Of a stretch of 8,479 nucleotides of DNA, positions 1 to 7,566 are shown in pieces; the first letter of the stretch is position 1, and every line of letters starts with the position of its first letter. A program made the translations under genes and the position numbers. The notes below the pieces were generated by a model. That model made no database searches. It was not told the origin of the DNA and saw only the letters and a list, made by a program, of their open reading frames with translations. This DNA is from DASWOJ01 sp964242325. Its GTDB lineage: Bacteria > Pseudomonadota > Alphaproteobacteria > Acetobacterales > Acetobacteraceae. The stretch lies in the NCBI GenBank assembly GCA_964242325.1, contig CAXTCI010000211.1, forward strand, positions 1 through 8,479, read 5' to 3'.

Positions 1-160
1 CAGAGTACAAAGCCAGCAACGCCGGGGGCCAAACCCAAGCTTTACCGGAGCTAAGCCCACAGCGGCGGCAGCACGGCAGCCGCTTCACAGCCCTGCGACC
101 CCGCCGAACCCACCCCCAACCCCCGCCGTTCACCCGCTGCACCAACAAGGACCGCGGCAC
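1..160 (+). other. Upstream region of the zinc dehydrogenase gene
   Basis: This is a C-, A- and G-rich leader without a recognisable gene. One frame is open from the window edge to a TAA at 52-54 and reads as a short Lys/Pro-rich tail. It could be the end of an upstream gene, but 17 codons are too few to decide. A Shine-Dalgarno-like AAGGA at 147-151 lies 9 nt before the ATG at 161 and supports that start. No convincing -35/-10 pair is visible, so the promoter may lie further upstream, outside the window. Confidence 0.4.
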
Positions 161-1330
161 ATGAAGGCGATCACCTGGCACGGTAAGGGCGACATACGCT
201 GCGACACCGTGCCCGACCCCACCATCCAGGACGGTCGCGACGCCATCATCAAGGTGACGGCCTGCGCCATCTGCGGCAGCGACCTGCATTTGTTCGACGG
301 CGTGATGCCCACCATGCAGAAGGGCGACATCATCGGCCACGAGGCCATGGGCGAGGTCGTCGAGGTCGGCCGCGACAACAAGAAGCTCAAGATTGGCGAC
401 CGGGTGGTGGTGCCCTTCACCATCTCCTGCGGCGAGTGCTTCTTCTGCAGCCGTGGCTACTTCTCCGGCTGCGAGCGCAGCAACCCCAATGCCGAGGCCG
501 CAGCCAAGCTCTGGGGCCACTCCCCCGCCGCCCTGTTCGGCTACTCCCACCTGCTGGGCGGCATCCCCGGCGGCCAGGCCGAATACCTGCGCGTCCCCTA
601 CGCCGACGTCGGCCCGGCCATCATCCCCAACGGCATCAGCGACGAGCAGGCACTGTTCCTGTCCGACATCTTCCCGACGGGCTACATGGGCGCCGAGTTC
701 TGCGAGATCAAAGGCGGCGAGACCATCGCCGTGTTCGGCTGCGGTCCCGTCGCCCAGTTCAGCATACGCAGCGCCTTCCTGCTGGGCGCCGAGCGGGTGA
801 TCGCCATAGACACGGTGCCGGAGCGCCTGCAGATGGCCCGCGACGCCGGCGCCATCACGATAGACTTCATGCAGGAAGACGTTTACGAACGCATCCAGGA
901 ACTCACGCACGGACGCGGCGCCGACGCCTGCATAGACGCCGTGGGGACCGAGCCGCATACCTCGGCCAGCTTCGACAGCATGGTTGACCGCTTGAAAGTT
1001 GCGGCATTCCTGGGCACCGACCGGCCGCACGTGCTGCGCCAGTGCATCAACAACACCCGCAACTTCGGCATCGTCAGCGTCATCGGCGTTTATGGCGGCT
1101 TCGTGGACAAGATCCCCATGGGCAGCGCCATCAACCGTGGCCTGACCTTCAAGATGGCGCAAACGCCGGTGCAGCATTACCTGCCCAAGCTGCTCAAGTG
1201 GATCGAGGAGGGGAAGATTGACCCATCCTTCGTCATTACGCACCGTGCGAAGCTGGAGGATGGGCCGGGACTGTACGAAACCTTCCGCGACAAAAAGGAC
1301 GGCTGCATCAAGGTGGTGCTGAAGCCCTGA
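161..1330 (+). CDS. Zinc-dependent alcohol dehydrogenase, glutathione-dependent formaldehyde dehydrogenase-like
   Basis: The product is 389 aa, a medium-chain dehydrogenase/reductase of the formaldehyde-dehydrogenase-like type, probably cytosolic and NAD-dependent. The N-terminal GroES-like domain carries catalytic zinc residues Cys38 (ICGSDLH), His60-Glu61 (GHE) and probably Asp169. A structural zinc lobe has Cys90, Cys93, Cys96 and Cys104, spaced C-x2-C-x2-C-x7-C. The Rossmann domain begins near residue 188 with GCGPV (193-197). Asp217 at the end of the second strand is the usual mark of NAD rather than NADP preference. Length fits the family (about 385-390 aa). AAGGA lies 9 nt before the ATG. 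It stands alone and faces the cupin gene convergently. True substrate is uncertain: many members of this subgroup are annotated as formaldehyde dehydrogenases, but a glutathione adduct cannot be inferred from motifs alone. All five ATA codons precede GAC or CGC. Confidence 0.93.
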   Translation: MKAITWHGKGDIRCDTVPDPTIQDGRDAIIKVTACAICGSDLHLFDGVMPTMQKGDIIGHEAMGEVVEVGRDNKKLKIGDRVVVPFTISCGECFFCSRGYFSGCERSNPNAEAAAKLWGHSPAALFGYSHLLGGIPGGQAEYLRVPYADVGPAIIPNGISDEQALFLSDIFPTGYMGAEFCEIKGGETIAVFGCGPVAQFSIRSAFLLGAERVIAIDTVPERLQMARDAGAITIDFMQEDVYERIQELTHGRGADACIDAVGTEPHTSASFDSMVDRLKVAAFLGTDRPHVLRQCINNTRNFGIVSVIGVYGGFVDKIPMGSAINRGLTFKMAQTPVQHYLPKLLKWIEEGKIDPSFVITHRAKLEDGPGLYETFRDKKDGCIKVVLKP

Positions 1331-1344
1331 GTGCGCCTCCGGCT

Positions 1345-1364
1345 TGCGGCCATGCCAGGCCGCA
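1345..1364. terminator. GC-rich hairpin between convergent genes, possible terminator
   Basis: A perfect 7-bp stem (TGCGGCC at 1345-1351 with GGCCGCA at 1358-1364) encloses a 6-nt loop. It starts 14 nt after the dehydrogenase stop and about 55 nt beyond the stop of the convergent cupin gene. The position suits a terminator. However, the only T run, TTTT at 1379-1382, is 15 nt away rather than directly after the stem, so intrinsic termination is plausible but unproven. Confidence 0.4.
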
Positions 1365-1419
1365 TAGGCCCGCTCAGCTTTTCATCCCTGCGCGAACCTT
1401 CAAAGTTTTGCCCAGACCC

Positions 1420-1929
1420 TCAAACATGCTCGCCGGCAAGGATGGCTGCGACCTCATGCCCGCTTAAAGGCGGGCCGATGATATCCATTTCAGCCGCCGA
1501 CGCGACCTCCGCAAGCTTAGCTTGATCCACAAGGGTCAGTTTTCGTTCGACAATCTGCTCGAAAAAGGTCTCGAACTCCCCAGGCGCCACGGTCACCTGG
1601 AACCGGACGGGATCGTCGCCATACGCCCGCCAAGTGTGCGGCACGCGCCTCGGCAGCATCACCACGTCACCAGGCCTGGCTGTCCAGCATTCGTGCGGCG
1701 TCCACAGGAAAATGGCGCCCTGCTCGATCAGGAGAACCTCGTCATCAAGCCGATGCAGATGGCGGGGCGGTCCAAAGCCTGCAGGAGCACCATAGGCGAG
1801 CAGGGACAATCGCCCCTCGGTGTCAGCGCCTCGCAGCCGTGGGCGGGCCTGTTCACCCCATGGCGTTATCGCAAGGCCTAGATCAGACGGTGCATCCACC
1901 AGCGGGCGCCGGTCCATTGATTCGGTCAT
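1420..1929 (-). CDS. Single-domain cupin protein
   Basis: This gene encodes a 169-aa protein with one cupin_2 beta-barrel (about residues 45-115). Cupin motif 1 is intact: His57, His59 and Glu64 in the G-x5-HxH-x4-E-x6-G pattern ending at Gly71. Motif 2 supplies Gly87, Pro93 and His98. All four usual metal ligands are therefore present, so it probably binds a divalent metal and could be a small dioxygenase, isomerase or ligand sensor; the substrate cannot be told. The residues after about 120 form an Ala/Glu-rich helical tail. The start is placed at 1929 because the minus strand has AAGGA 7 nt before that ATG; the same frame is open upstream to an ATG at 2016, but that extension is polar and unlike the family. 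It lies 145 nt downstream of the SDR gene on the same strand and is probably co-regulated with it. Confidence 0.88.
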   Translation of the reverse strand: MTESMDRRPLVDAPSDLGLAITPWGEQARPRLRGADTEGRLSLLAYGAPAGFGPPRHLHRLDDEVLLIEQGAIFLWTPHECWTARPGDVVMLPRRVPHTWRAYGDDPVRFQVTVAPGEFETFFEQIVERKLTLVDQAKLAEVASAAEMDIIGPPLSGHEVAAILAGEHV

Positions 1930-2074
1930 TGTGTTATCCTTCAACTGGTTCGCCTTCCGAGTTTCCCTCTCGTTCCGGGTGGCCGCTGCCACCTGACGGT
2001 ACGGCGAACGAAGCAAAACTTAACGCGCATGCAGATGGGAAACGTCGGCAATCCTTCGTCGCGGCCGGCAGCAA

Positions 2075-2830
2075 TCAGGTGGTGTAACCACCATTAACGT
2101 CGAGCACGGAGCCGGTGACGATCCCGGCGTCAGGACCCGCCAGGTAAACGACCGCCGCAGCGACCTCGCCGAGCCTGGCAAATCGAGGGATCGCATGGCG
2201 ATCCACGGCGCCCGCGGGAAACACCCCATTCAAAGACGCGGCCATGTCGGTGTCCATCATGCCCGGCTGGACCACGTTTACGGTGACGTTGCGCGGACCG
2301 AGATCGCGCGCCGCCCCTCGGCTGTAGTGGACGATAGCTGCCTTGGTCGCCGCATAATCGGTCCTGCCGGCGTTGGCGATGCGCGTGCCCAGCCCCGAGC
2401 CGATCGAAATGATGCGTCCGCCTTCTGGAATGACTTTGGCAGCGGCCCGGATATTGGCGATCACACCCATTGTATTAATTGCCCACATCTTGTCCATCGC
2501 GACGTTATCAATCTCTGGATCGTCGATGGTCTTCCCCTGCCATGCGACCCCGGCATTGTTGACGAGGATGTCGAGTTTGCCGAACGTCTCCACGACTTTC
2601 TGCATCAGCGGCTCCGATGCGGAACAATCGCCTTGATCCGCCTGGAGCGCGACGGCGCGCACGCCTTTCGCCAGCAGAGCCTTGACGACTGCCGCAGCCT
2701 TTTCCTCAGATGCGGCGTAGGTGATGGCGATGTCCGCGCCCTGATCGGCCAGCGCGGCGGCGATGGCCGCGCCAAGGCCGCGCGAACCTCCGGTGATAAG
2801 GGCAACCTTGCCCGAAAGTGTCTTGGACAA
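2075..2830 (-). CDS. SDR-family NAD(P)-dependent oxidoreductase
   Basis: This is a 251-aa classical short-chain dehydrogenase/reductase. The cofactor motif TGGSRGLG lies at 13-20, NNAG at 91-94, a likely catalytic Ser145 in IGSG, and the YxxxK pair at Tyr159/Lys163. The C-terminal V-T-G-S-V-L-D-V-N-G-G motif ends the fold, and length is typical. Arg17 in the glycine motif leans toward NADP. The start is a TTG at 2830-2828: a strong GGAGGT lies 4 nt upstream and the next in-frame Met would delete the Rossmann motif. Related proteins are often annotated as FabG-like 3-oxoacyl reductases, but the substrate is unknown. It is divergent from a TetR-type regulator and upstream of a cupin gene on the same strand, the usual layout of a TetR-repressed catabolic or detoxification unit. 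Codon third positions are more mixed than in the flanking genes. Confidence 0.92.
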   Translation of the reverse strand: MSKTLSGKVALITGGSRGLGAAIAAALADQGADIAITYAASEEKAAAVVKALLAKGVRAVALQADQGDCSASEPLMQKVVETFGKLDILVNNAGVAWQGKTIDDPEIDNVAMDKMWAINTMGVIANIRAAAKVIPEGGRIISIGSGLGTRIANAGRTDYAATKAAIVHYSRGAARDLGPRNVTVNVVQPGMMDTDMAASLNGVFPAGAVDRHAIPRFARLGEVAAAVVYLAGPDAGIVTGSVLDVNGGYTT

Positions 2831-2989
2831 TGTGACCTCCGTAAATCGACCGAAAAGGGCTGTTGATGCCGCCGCCGCCCGACCAGGCAGACGTTCATTG
2901 AAGAAAAAGACGCCGGCAGCCAGTCATCCCGGGAAGGCGCCGTATCAATGGTGACATGGGCACCATCCTCGGCACCCATTTTCGCCTAA
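2831..2989 (-). promoter_or_regulatory. Leader or promoter side of the SDR gene
   Basis: This stretch separates the SDR start from the palindromic element. It contains the SDR ribosome-binding site (GGAGGT, 2840-2835 on the minus strand). It also has an imperfect inverted repeat with 9-nt arms at 2956-2964 and 2971-2979 (two mismatches, 6-nt spacer). I see no good minus-strand -35/-10 pair here. The SDR promoter may therefore lie beyond the element, near the tetR operator, which would make this part of a long transcribed leader. Confidence 0.3.
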
Positions 2990-3132
2990 GAGCCCGTTTG
3001 ATAATGCTACTGCGCTGGCCGTCTGACGCGGCTTTCCTGCGCTCCGGTGCTCACGGGCGGCATGCCCGCTCCGCTCCGGTGCTCGGAAACCCACGCCAGC
3101 CGACTCAGCGCAGCGCATTCTCAAACGGGCTT
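2990..3132. mobile_element. MITE-like palindromic insertion element
   Basis: The element is about 143 bp, bounded by inverted arms 2990-3007 and 3115-3132 (18 bp, two mismatches, outer motif AGCCCGTTTGA). Complementarity continues inward in patches (TGCGCTG on both arms) to a central 5-bp stem, CGGGC at 3054-3058 with GCCCG at 3064-3068. Nearly the whole element could fold into one long hairpin. It also contains a perfect 13-bp direct repeat at 3040-3052 and 3072-3084. TAA (or TAAG) directly flanks both sides, at 2987-2989 and 3133-3135, as a short target-site duplication would. There is no room for a transposase. A TNA-type duplication with GAGCCC-like ends recalls the IS1031 group of the IS5 family; that assignment is an inference from memory of the family, not a match. 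Confidence 0.6.
3040..3084 (+). repeat. 13-bp direct repeat inside the palindromic element
   Basis: The motif CGCTCCGGTGCTC occurs exactly at 3040-3052 and again at 3072-3084, flanking the central hairpin of the element. Two identical 13-mers 32 nt apart are unlikely by chance in so short a stretch. They may reflect internal duplication of the element or pairing of alternative folds. Confidence 0.6.
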
Positions 3133-3243
3133 TAAGTGCGGCGTCGGCGGAGAATGCAGCAAAAAGGAAGCGTTACCGATTCCTGTGTTTCTGCAACCAC
3201 GCACCCGCTGCCCGCATTTCGATACCGTTCGGTATGATACTGA

Positions 3244-3273
3244 TCGTTACGCGCTATGGACTCTTGCTGTCAA
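3244..3273 (-). promoter_or_regulatory. Candidate divergent promoter toward the SDR gene
   Basis: On the minus strand a consensus -35 TTGACA sits at 3273-3268. At 17-18 nt spacing the -10 would be GTAACG or TAACGA (3250-3244), which is poor. The predicted start would fall right beside the palindrome at 3222-3235, a good position for repression. If real, the SDR mRNA has a leader of about 400 nt that includes the palindromic element. Confidence 0.3.
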
Positions 3274-3278
3274 CTTTT

Positions 3279-3284
3279 TATAAT
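3279..3284 (+). promoter_or_regulatory. tetR -10 box
   Basis: A consensus TATAAT lies 24 nt before the tetR ATG within an AT-rich patch, rare in this GC-rich window. No good -35 is seen at 16-18 nt spacing (ATGGAC at 3256-3261 is the closest in position). This fits a weak promoter dependent on or limited by the regulator. The half-site GGTATCG at 3289-3295 would overlap the transcription start, consistent with autorepression. Confidence 0.5.
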
Positions 3285-3308
3285 GGCCGGTATCGAATTG
3301 AGGTTGCG

Positions 3309-3908
3309 ATGGGACGACACCGGCAGTTTGACGTGGATGACGCGCTGGATGCCGCCCTGTCGGTGTTCTGGCAGAAGGGCTATGAGGGCGCCTCGTTCGA
3401 GGATCTCACCCGCGCCACCGGCGTCGCGCGCCCCGGCCTTTATGCGGCCTTCGGCAACAAGGAAGCCCTCTTCCGCAAGGCTCTCGACCGATACGCCGCA
3501 GAATACATGCGGTTTATGCGAGATGCATTGAACGAGCCAAGTGCTCACGAGGTCGTCCGGCGCATCCTGGAGGGCGCCGTCGAGGTGCTGACGCTGAATG
3601 GGGAAAGCCGGGGGTGCCTGGGTTTGAACGGGGCGCTGGCATGCTCCGACGAGGGCGAGCCGATCCGCCAGGAACTCATCAGCCGGCGGAATGCGGGCGA
3701 AGCAGCCCTGCGTGCCCGACTGGACCGAGCCCAACAGGAGGGCGACCTCCCGGCATCAGCAAATTGCGCAACTCTTGCAAGCTACATGACGACGATCAAT
3801 CACGGTCTCGCGGTTCAAGCAAAGGCCGGAGCCTCGAAGGCAACACTCAACGCAATCGTCCAGCATGTACTCGCTGCGTGGCCCCGATCCGAACTGGACG
3901 CGAAGTAG
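3309..3908 (+). CDS. TetR/AcrR-family transcriptional regulator
   Basis: The product is 199 aa, the normal length for the family. An N-terminal TetR_N helix-turn-helix domain spans about residues 8-55; the HTH region (ASFEDLTRATGVARPGLYAA, 28-47) and the following F-x-N-K-E-A-L-F pattern are highly characteristic. The C-terminal ligand-binding half has the RGCLGLNGAL segment (101-110) followed by S-D-E-G-E, as in the subgroup with TetR_C_11-like C-terminal domains. The start at 3309 is favoured by GAGG at 3300-3303, 5 nt upstream; an upstream in-frame ATG at 3234 has no ribosome-binding site and would place the TATAAT box inside the gene. It probably represses itself and the divergent SDR-cupin pair. 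The ligand is unknown; it could be a substrate of the SDR. Confidence 0.92.
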   Translation: MGRHRQFDVDDALDAALSVFWQKGYEGASFEDLTRATGVARPGLYAAFGNKEALFRKALDRYAAEYMRFMRDALNEPSAHEVVRRILEGAVEVLTLNGESRGCLGLNGALACSDEGEPIRQELISRRNAGEAALRARLDRAQQEGDLPASANCATLASYMTTINHGLAVQAKAGASKATLNAIVQHVLAAWPRSELDAK

Positions 3909-3947
3909 CCGAAGGTGTGGACGCGGCGTCCCGGCACACGCTTCAAT

Positions 3948-3969
3948 GGCCGGCGTTCAAGCGCCGGCC
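3948..3969. terminator. Strong GC hairpin after tetR, possible terminator
   Basis: A perfect 8-bp stem (GGCCGGCG with CGCCGGCC) and a 6-nt loop TTCAAG lie 39 nt after the tetR stop and about 180 nt before manC. Its stability and place between two transcription units suggest a terminator. There is no T tract after it, so a factor-dependent end or simply a structured leader is also possible. Confidence 0.45.
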
Positions 3970-4147
3970 GCCCCGCCCCTTGCGACACCCAAGCATCACA
4001 TGCGCTAAAAATCGTTTCGTTTTACCCGCATATTGCCCCGGCGGCGGCCGCACTGCCTGGACACCCGGCGCCACCCCCACCTATACCGGCCCGAAGCAAC
4101 CCCACCCCAAACCCGCCACCCCAGGCCAACGCGGCCCCAAGGATGCG
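3970..4147 (+). promoter_or_regulatory. Upstream control region of the GDP-rhamnose operon
   Basis: Between the hairpin and manC, a single AT-rich island at about 4003-4033 interrupts GC-rich DNA and is the best place for a promoter. TTGCGA at 3980-3985 with CGCTAA or GCTAAA 17-18 nt later is a weak sigma-70-like match. The rest of the leader is very C-rich. AAGGA at 4139-4143 is the manC ribosome-binding site. No riboswitch or operator palindrome is recognised. Confidence 0.3.
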
Positions 4148-5611
4148 ATGACCCACATGACCTCCCTGGCCACCGCCGCCCGCCCAGCGTCCCAGTCCAC
4201 CATCGTCCCCGTCATCCTGTCCGGCGGCACCGGCAGCCGCCTTTGGCCGGTGTCGCGCGAAAGCTTCCCCAAGCAGCTCTGGCCCCTCGTGTCCGACCGC
4301 TCCATGCTGCAGGAGTGCGCCCTCCGCGGCGTTGGCCCCGGCTTCGCCCCGCCGGTCGTCGTCTGCAACCACGAGCACCGCTTCCTGATCGCCGAGCAGA
4401 TGCGCGCCGCCGGCATCACCGACGCCCAGATCGTGCTGGAGCCGGTGGGCCGCAACTCCGCTCCCGCCATCGCCGCCGCCGCCATGCTCGTCGCGGACCA
4501 TGACCCCGACGCGGTGCTGTGGATGATGGCCGCCGATGCCGCGATCCAGCGCACCGATGCCCTGCACGCCGCCTTGGAGCTTGCCGCCACCGCCGCCCGC
4601 CAGGGCCGCATCGTCACCTTCGGCATGCAGCCGCACCGGGCGGAAACCGCCTACGGCTACCTCGAAGTCGGGCCGGAGCTTGCCGACGCCCCCGGCGTCC
4701 ACGCCCTCCTCCGCTTCGTCGAGAAGCCGGACGCCGCCACCGCCCAGGCCCTGGTGGCCGGCAAGCACCACCTGTGGAACAGCGGCATGTTCGTCTTCAC
4801 CGCCAGCACCCTGCTGGCCGAGATGGAGCGCTACGCCCCCGACGTGCTGGCCGCCGTCCGCCGGGCGGTGGAGGGCCGCACCCGCGACCTCGACTTCATC
4901 CGGCTGGACGCCGCCGCCTTCGCCGCCTGCCCCGACATCAGCCTGGACTACGCCGTGGCCGAGCGCACGAAGCTGGCCGCCGTGATCCCCGCCGACCTCG
5001 GCTGGTCCGACGTCGGAAGCTGGGACGCGCTGTGGGAGCAGTCGCCCAAGGACAGCGCCGGCAACGCCACCGTGGGCGACGTGCTGCTGGAGGGATCGGA
5101 AAACTGCTACGCCCGCAGCGACGGCATTTTGACGGCCGTCGTCGGCCTGCAGGACATCATCGTCGTGGTGACGGAGGACGCGGTGCTGGCCATGCACCGC
5201 GACCGCGCCCAGGACGTGAAGAAGGTCGTCACCCGCCTGCGCGCCGCCGGCCGGCACGAGGCGGTGGCGCACAACCGGGTCTACCGCCCCTGGGGCTTCT
5301 ACGAGAGCCTGATCCACAGCGACCGCTTCCAGGTGAAGCGCATCGTGGTGACGCCCGGCGAAAAGCTGTCCCTGCAACGCCACTACCACCGCGCCGAGCA
5401 CTGGGTGGTGGTCAGCGGCATCGCCCTGGTGACCCGCGACGCCGACGAGGTGCTGGTGCGGGAGAACGAGAGCATCTACCTGCCGCTCGGCTGCACCCAT
5501 CGCCTCGCCAACCCCGGCCGCATCCCGTTGACGCTGATCGAAGTGCAATCCGGCAGCTACCTCGGCGAGGACGACATCGTCCGCATCGAGGACACCTACG
5601 GCCGCGCCTGA
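4148..5611 (+). CDS. manC: Mannose-1-phosphate guanylyltransferase / mannose-6-phosphate isomerase (bifunctional)
   Basis: This 487-aa enzyme of the ManC/AlgA/XanB type makes GDP-mannose from mannose-1-phosphate and GTP. Its C-terminal domain is related to type II phosphomannose isomerases and may also convert fructose-6-phosphate to mannose-6-phosphate. The N-terminal nucleotidyltransferase domain (about 18-300) shows the pyrophosphorylase loop GGTGSRLWPVSRE at 26-38, EPVGRNSAPA near 98-107 and FVEKPD at 190-195. After a linker domain, the C-terminal cupin (about 378-475) has RPWGFYE (380-386), GEKLSLQ and the metal-binding QRHYHRAEHW (410-419). Length is slightly above the usual 470-480 because of a short N-terminal extension. 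The ATG at 4148 has AAGGA 4 nt upstream; an ATG at 4157 is an alternative. It is the first gene of the operon, with gmd starting 23 nt after its stop. Phosphomannomutase is not encoded in the window. Confidence 0.95.
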   Translation: MTHMTSLATAARPASQSTIVPVILSGGTGSRLWPVSRESFPKQLWPLVSDRSMLQECALRGVGPGFAPPVVVCNHEHRFLIAEQMRAAGITDAQIVLEPVGRNSAPAIAAAAMLVADHDPDAVLWMMAADAAIQRTDALHAALELAATAARQGRIVTFGMQPHRAETAYGYLEVGPELADAPGVHALLRFVEKPDAATAQALVAGKHHLWNSGMFVFTASTLLAEMERYAPDVLAAVRRAVEGRTRDLDFIRLDAAAFAACPDISLDYAVAERTKLAAVIPADLGWSDVGSWDALWEQSPKDSAGNATVGDVLLEGSENCYARSDGILTAVVGLQDIIVVVTEDAVLAMHRDRAQDVKKVVTRLRAAGRHEAVAHNRVYRPWGFYESLIHSDRFQVKRIVVTPGEKLSLQRHYHRAEHWVVVSGIALVTRDADEVLVRENESIYLPLGCTHRLANPGRIPLTLIEVQSGSYLGEDDIVRIEDTYGRA

Positions 5612-5634
5612 ACCCTAAGGGACCCAAGCACCCA

Positions 5635-6618
<984 letters not shown>

Positions 6619-6620
6619 GC

Positions 6621-7556
6621 GTGGCGCCGCGCCGCATCCTGGTCACAGGCGCCGGCGGCTTCGTCGGCAAGCATTTGATGCCCGTCCTGGCCGCTGCCTT
6701 CCCCGGCGCCCCGCTGGAGGCCGCCCGGTTCGACATCACCGACCCCGCGGCGGTGAACGCAGCGGTCGCCGCATCCTCACCGGATGCGGTGGTCCACCTG
6801 GCTGCCGTCGCCGCCATCTCCGCCGCACGGCAGGACCCGGACCGGGCCTGGCGGATCAACCTGGGCGGCACGCTCAATCTCGCCCGGGCGCTGCTGGCGC
6901 ACGCGCCCGGCTGCATGATGGTATTCAGCAGCAGCGCCGACATCTACGGCGCCAGCTTCCGCGGCGGCCAGCCCTTGGCGGAGGACGCGCTGCTGGCCCC
7001 TCTCAACACCTACGCCGCGACCAAGGCGGCGGCCGACCTGGCGCTGGGCGCGATGGCGGCGGCGGACGGGCTGCGCGTCGTGCGGGTGCGCGCCTTCAAC
7101 CACACCGGGCCGGGCCAATCCCCAGACTTCGTGGTGCCCGCGTTCGCCGGGCAGGTCGCCCGCATCGCCGCCGGATTGCAGCCGCCGGTGCTGCAAGTCG
7201 GTGACCTGTCGCCATTGCGCGACTTCCTGGACGTGCGGGACGTGTGCGCCGCCTACGCCGCCTGCGTGCGTGAGGCCGACTCGCTGCCGCCCGGCACCAT
7301 CCTGAACCTAGCCAGCGGCCAGCCCCGGCGCATGTCGGACGTGCTGCAATCCCTGCTGGACGCCGCCGGCATTCAGGCGCAACCGCAGACCGATCCGTCG
7401 CGGCTGCGCCCGTCCGACATACCGCTCGCCGCCGGCGACGCCGCCTTGGCCCGGCGCCTGCTGGGCTGGACCCCTACGATCCCCTGGCCGCAAACGGTCG
7501 CCGACGTGCTTGCCGACTGGCGCACCCGCGTGCAGACCGGAAACGCCACCCCATGA
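6621..7556 (+). CDS. rmd: GDP-6-deoxy-D-mannose reductase (GDP-D-rhamnose synthesis)
   Basis: The protein is 311 aa, an extended SDR epimerase/dehydratase-family reductase that reduces the 4-keto intermediate from Gmd to GDP-D-rhamnose. It shows TGAGGFVGKHL (9-19; GxxGxxG), VVHLAA (57-62), SSSADIYG (103-110) and Tyr131-xxx-Lys135. NHTGPGQSPDFV (160-171) and GDLSPLRDFLDVRDV (194-208) are characteristic of Rmd and distinguish it from GDP-L-fucose synthase (Fcl/WcaG), which also epimerises C3 and C5. The start is a GTG at 6621, 2 nt after the gmd stop; the next in-frame ATG would delete the nucleotide-binding loop. No clear ribosome-binding site is seen, so translation probably depends on coupling to gmd. 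The fourth gene follows after 10 nt. Assignment as Rmd rather than Fcl or another 4-reductase is strong but rests on motifs alone. Confidence 0.88.
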   Translation: MAPRRILVTGAGGFVGKHLMPVLAAAFPGAPLEAARFDITDPAAVNAAVAASSPDAVVHLAAVAAISAARQDPDRAWRINLGGTLNLARALLAHAPGCMMVFSSSADIYGASFRGGQPLAEDALLAPLNTYAATKAAADLALGAMAAADGLRVVRVRAFNHTGPGQSPDFVVPAFAGQVARIAAGLQPPVLQVGDLSPLRDFLDVRDVCAAYAACVREADSLPPGTILNLASGQPRRMSDVLQSLLDAAGIQAQPQTDPSRLRPSDIPLAAGDAALARRLLGWTPTIPWPQTVADVLADWRTRVQTGNATP

Positions 7557-7566
7557 AAGACATGCC

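Larger units (their letters stand above)
3220..3295. promoter_or_regulatory. Likely TetR operator with repeated half-sites
   Basis: A perfect palindrome, ATACCG-TT-CGGTAT, lies at 3222-3235. It overlaps a second small palindrome, GTAT-G-ATAC, at 3232-3240. The seven bases CGATACC at 3220-3226 recur in inverse orientation as GGTATCG at 3289-3295, just before the tetR start. Short palindromes of this form between a TetR gene and its divergent target are typical operators for the family. Binding by the adjacent regulator is inferred from position and symmetry only. Confidence 0.6.

Noticed and set aside
1331..1419. Possible remnant coding sequence between the dehydrogenase and the cupin gene.
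   Set aside because: The frames read as short arbitrary peptides; only the 7-bp hairpin stands out.
3040..3084. The repeated 13-mer as part of a CRISPR-like array.
   Set aside because: There are only two copies, lying inside a palindromic element, with no spacer regularity and no cas genes.
3234..3308. Alternative tetR start adding 25 residues.
   Set aside because: There is no ribosome-binding site, and the TATAAT box and operator half-site would fall inside the gene; the ATG at 3309 has GAGG at 5 nt and matches family length.
3614..4147. Open frame extending manC upstream by 178 codons, overlapping tetR.
   Set aside because: The extension overlaps tetR in another frame, has arbitrary composition and is absent from the ManC fold. 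AAGGA before the ATG at 4148 marks the true start.
4022..5548. A 508-codon minus-strand open frame opposite manC.
   Set aside because: It is a shadow frame produced by strong GC3 bias. It is Gly/Val/His-rich with no family resemblance, and the plus-strand frame is an unmistakable ManC.
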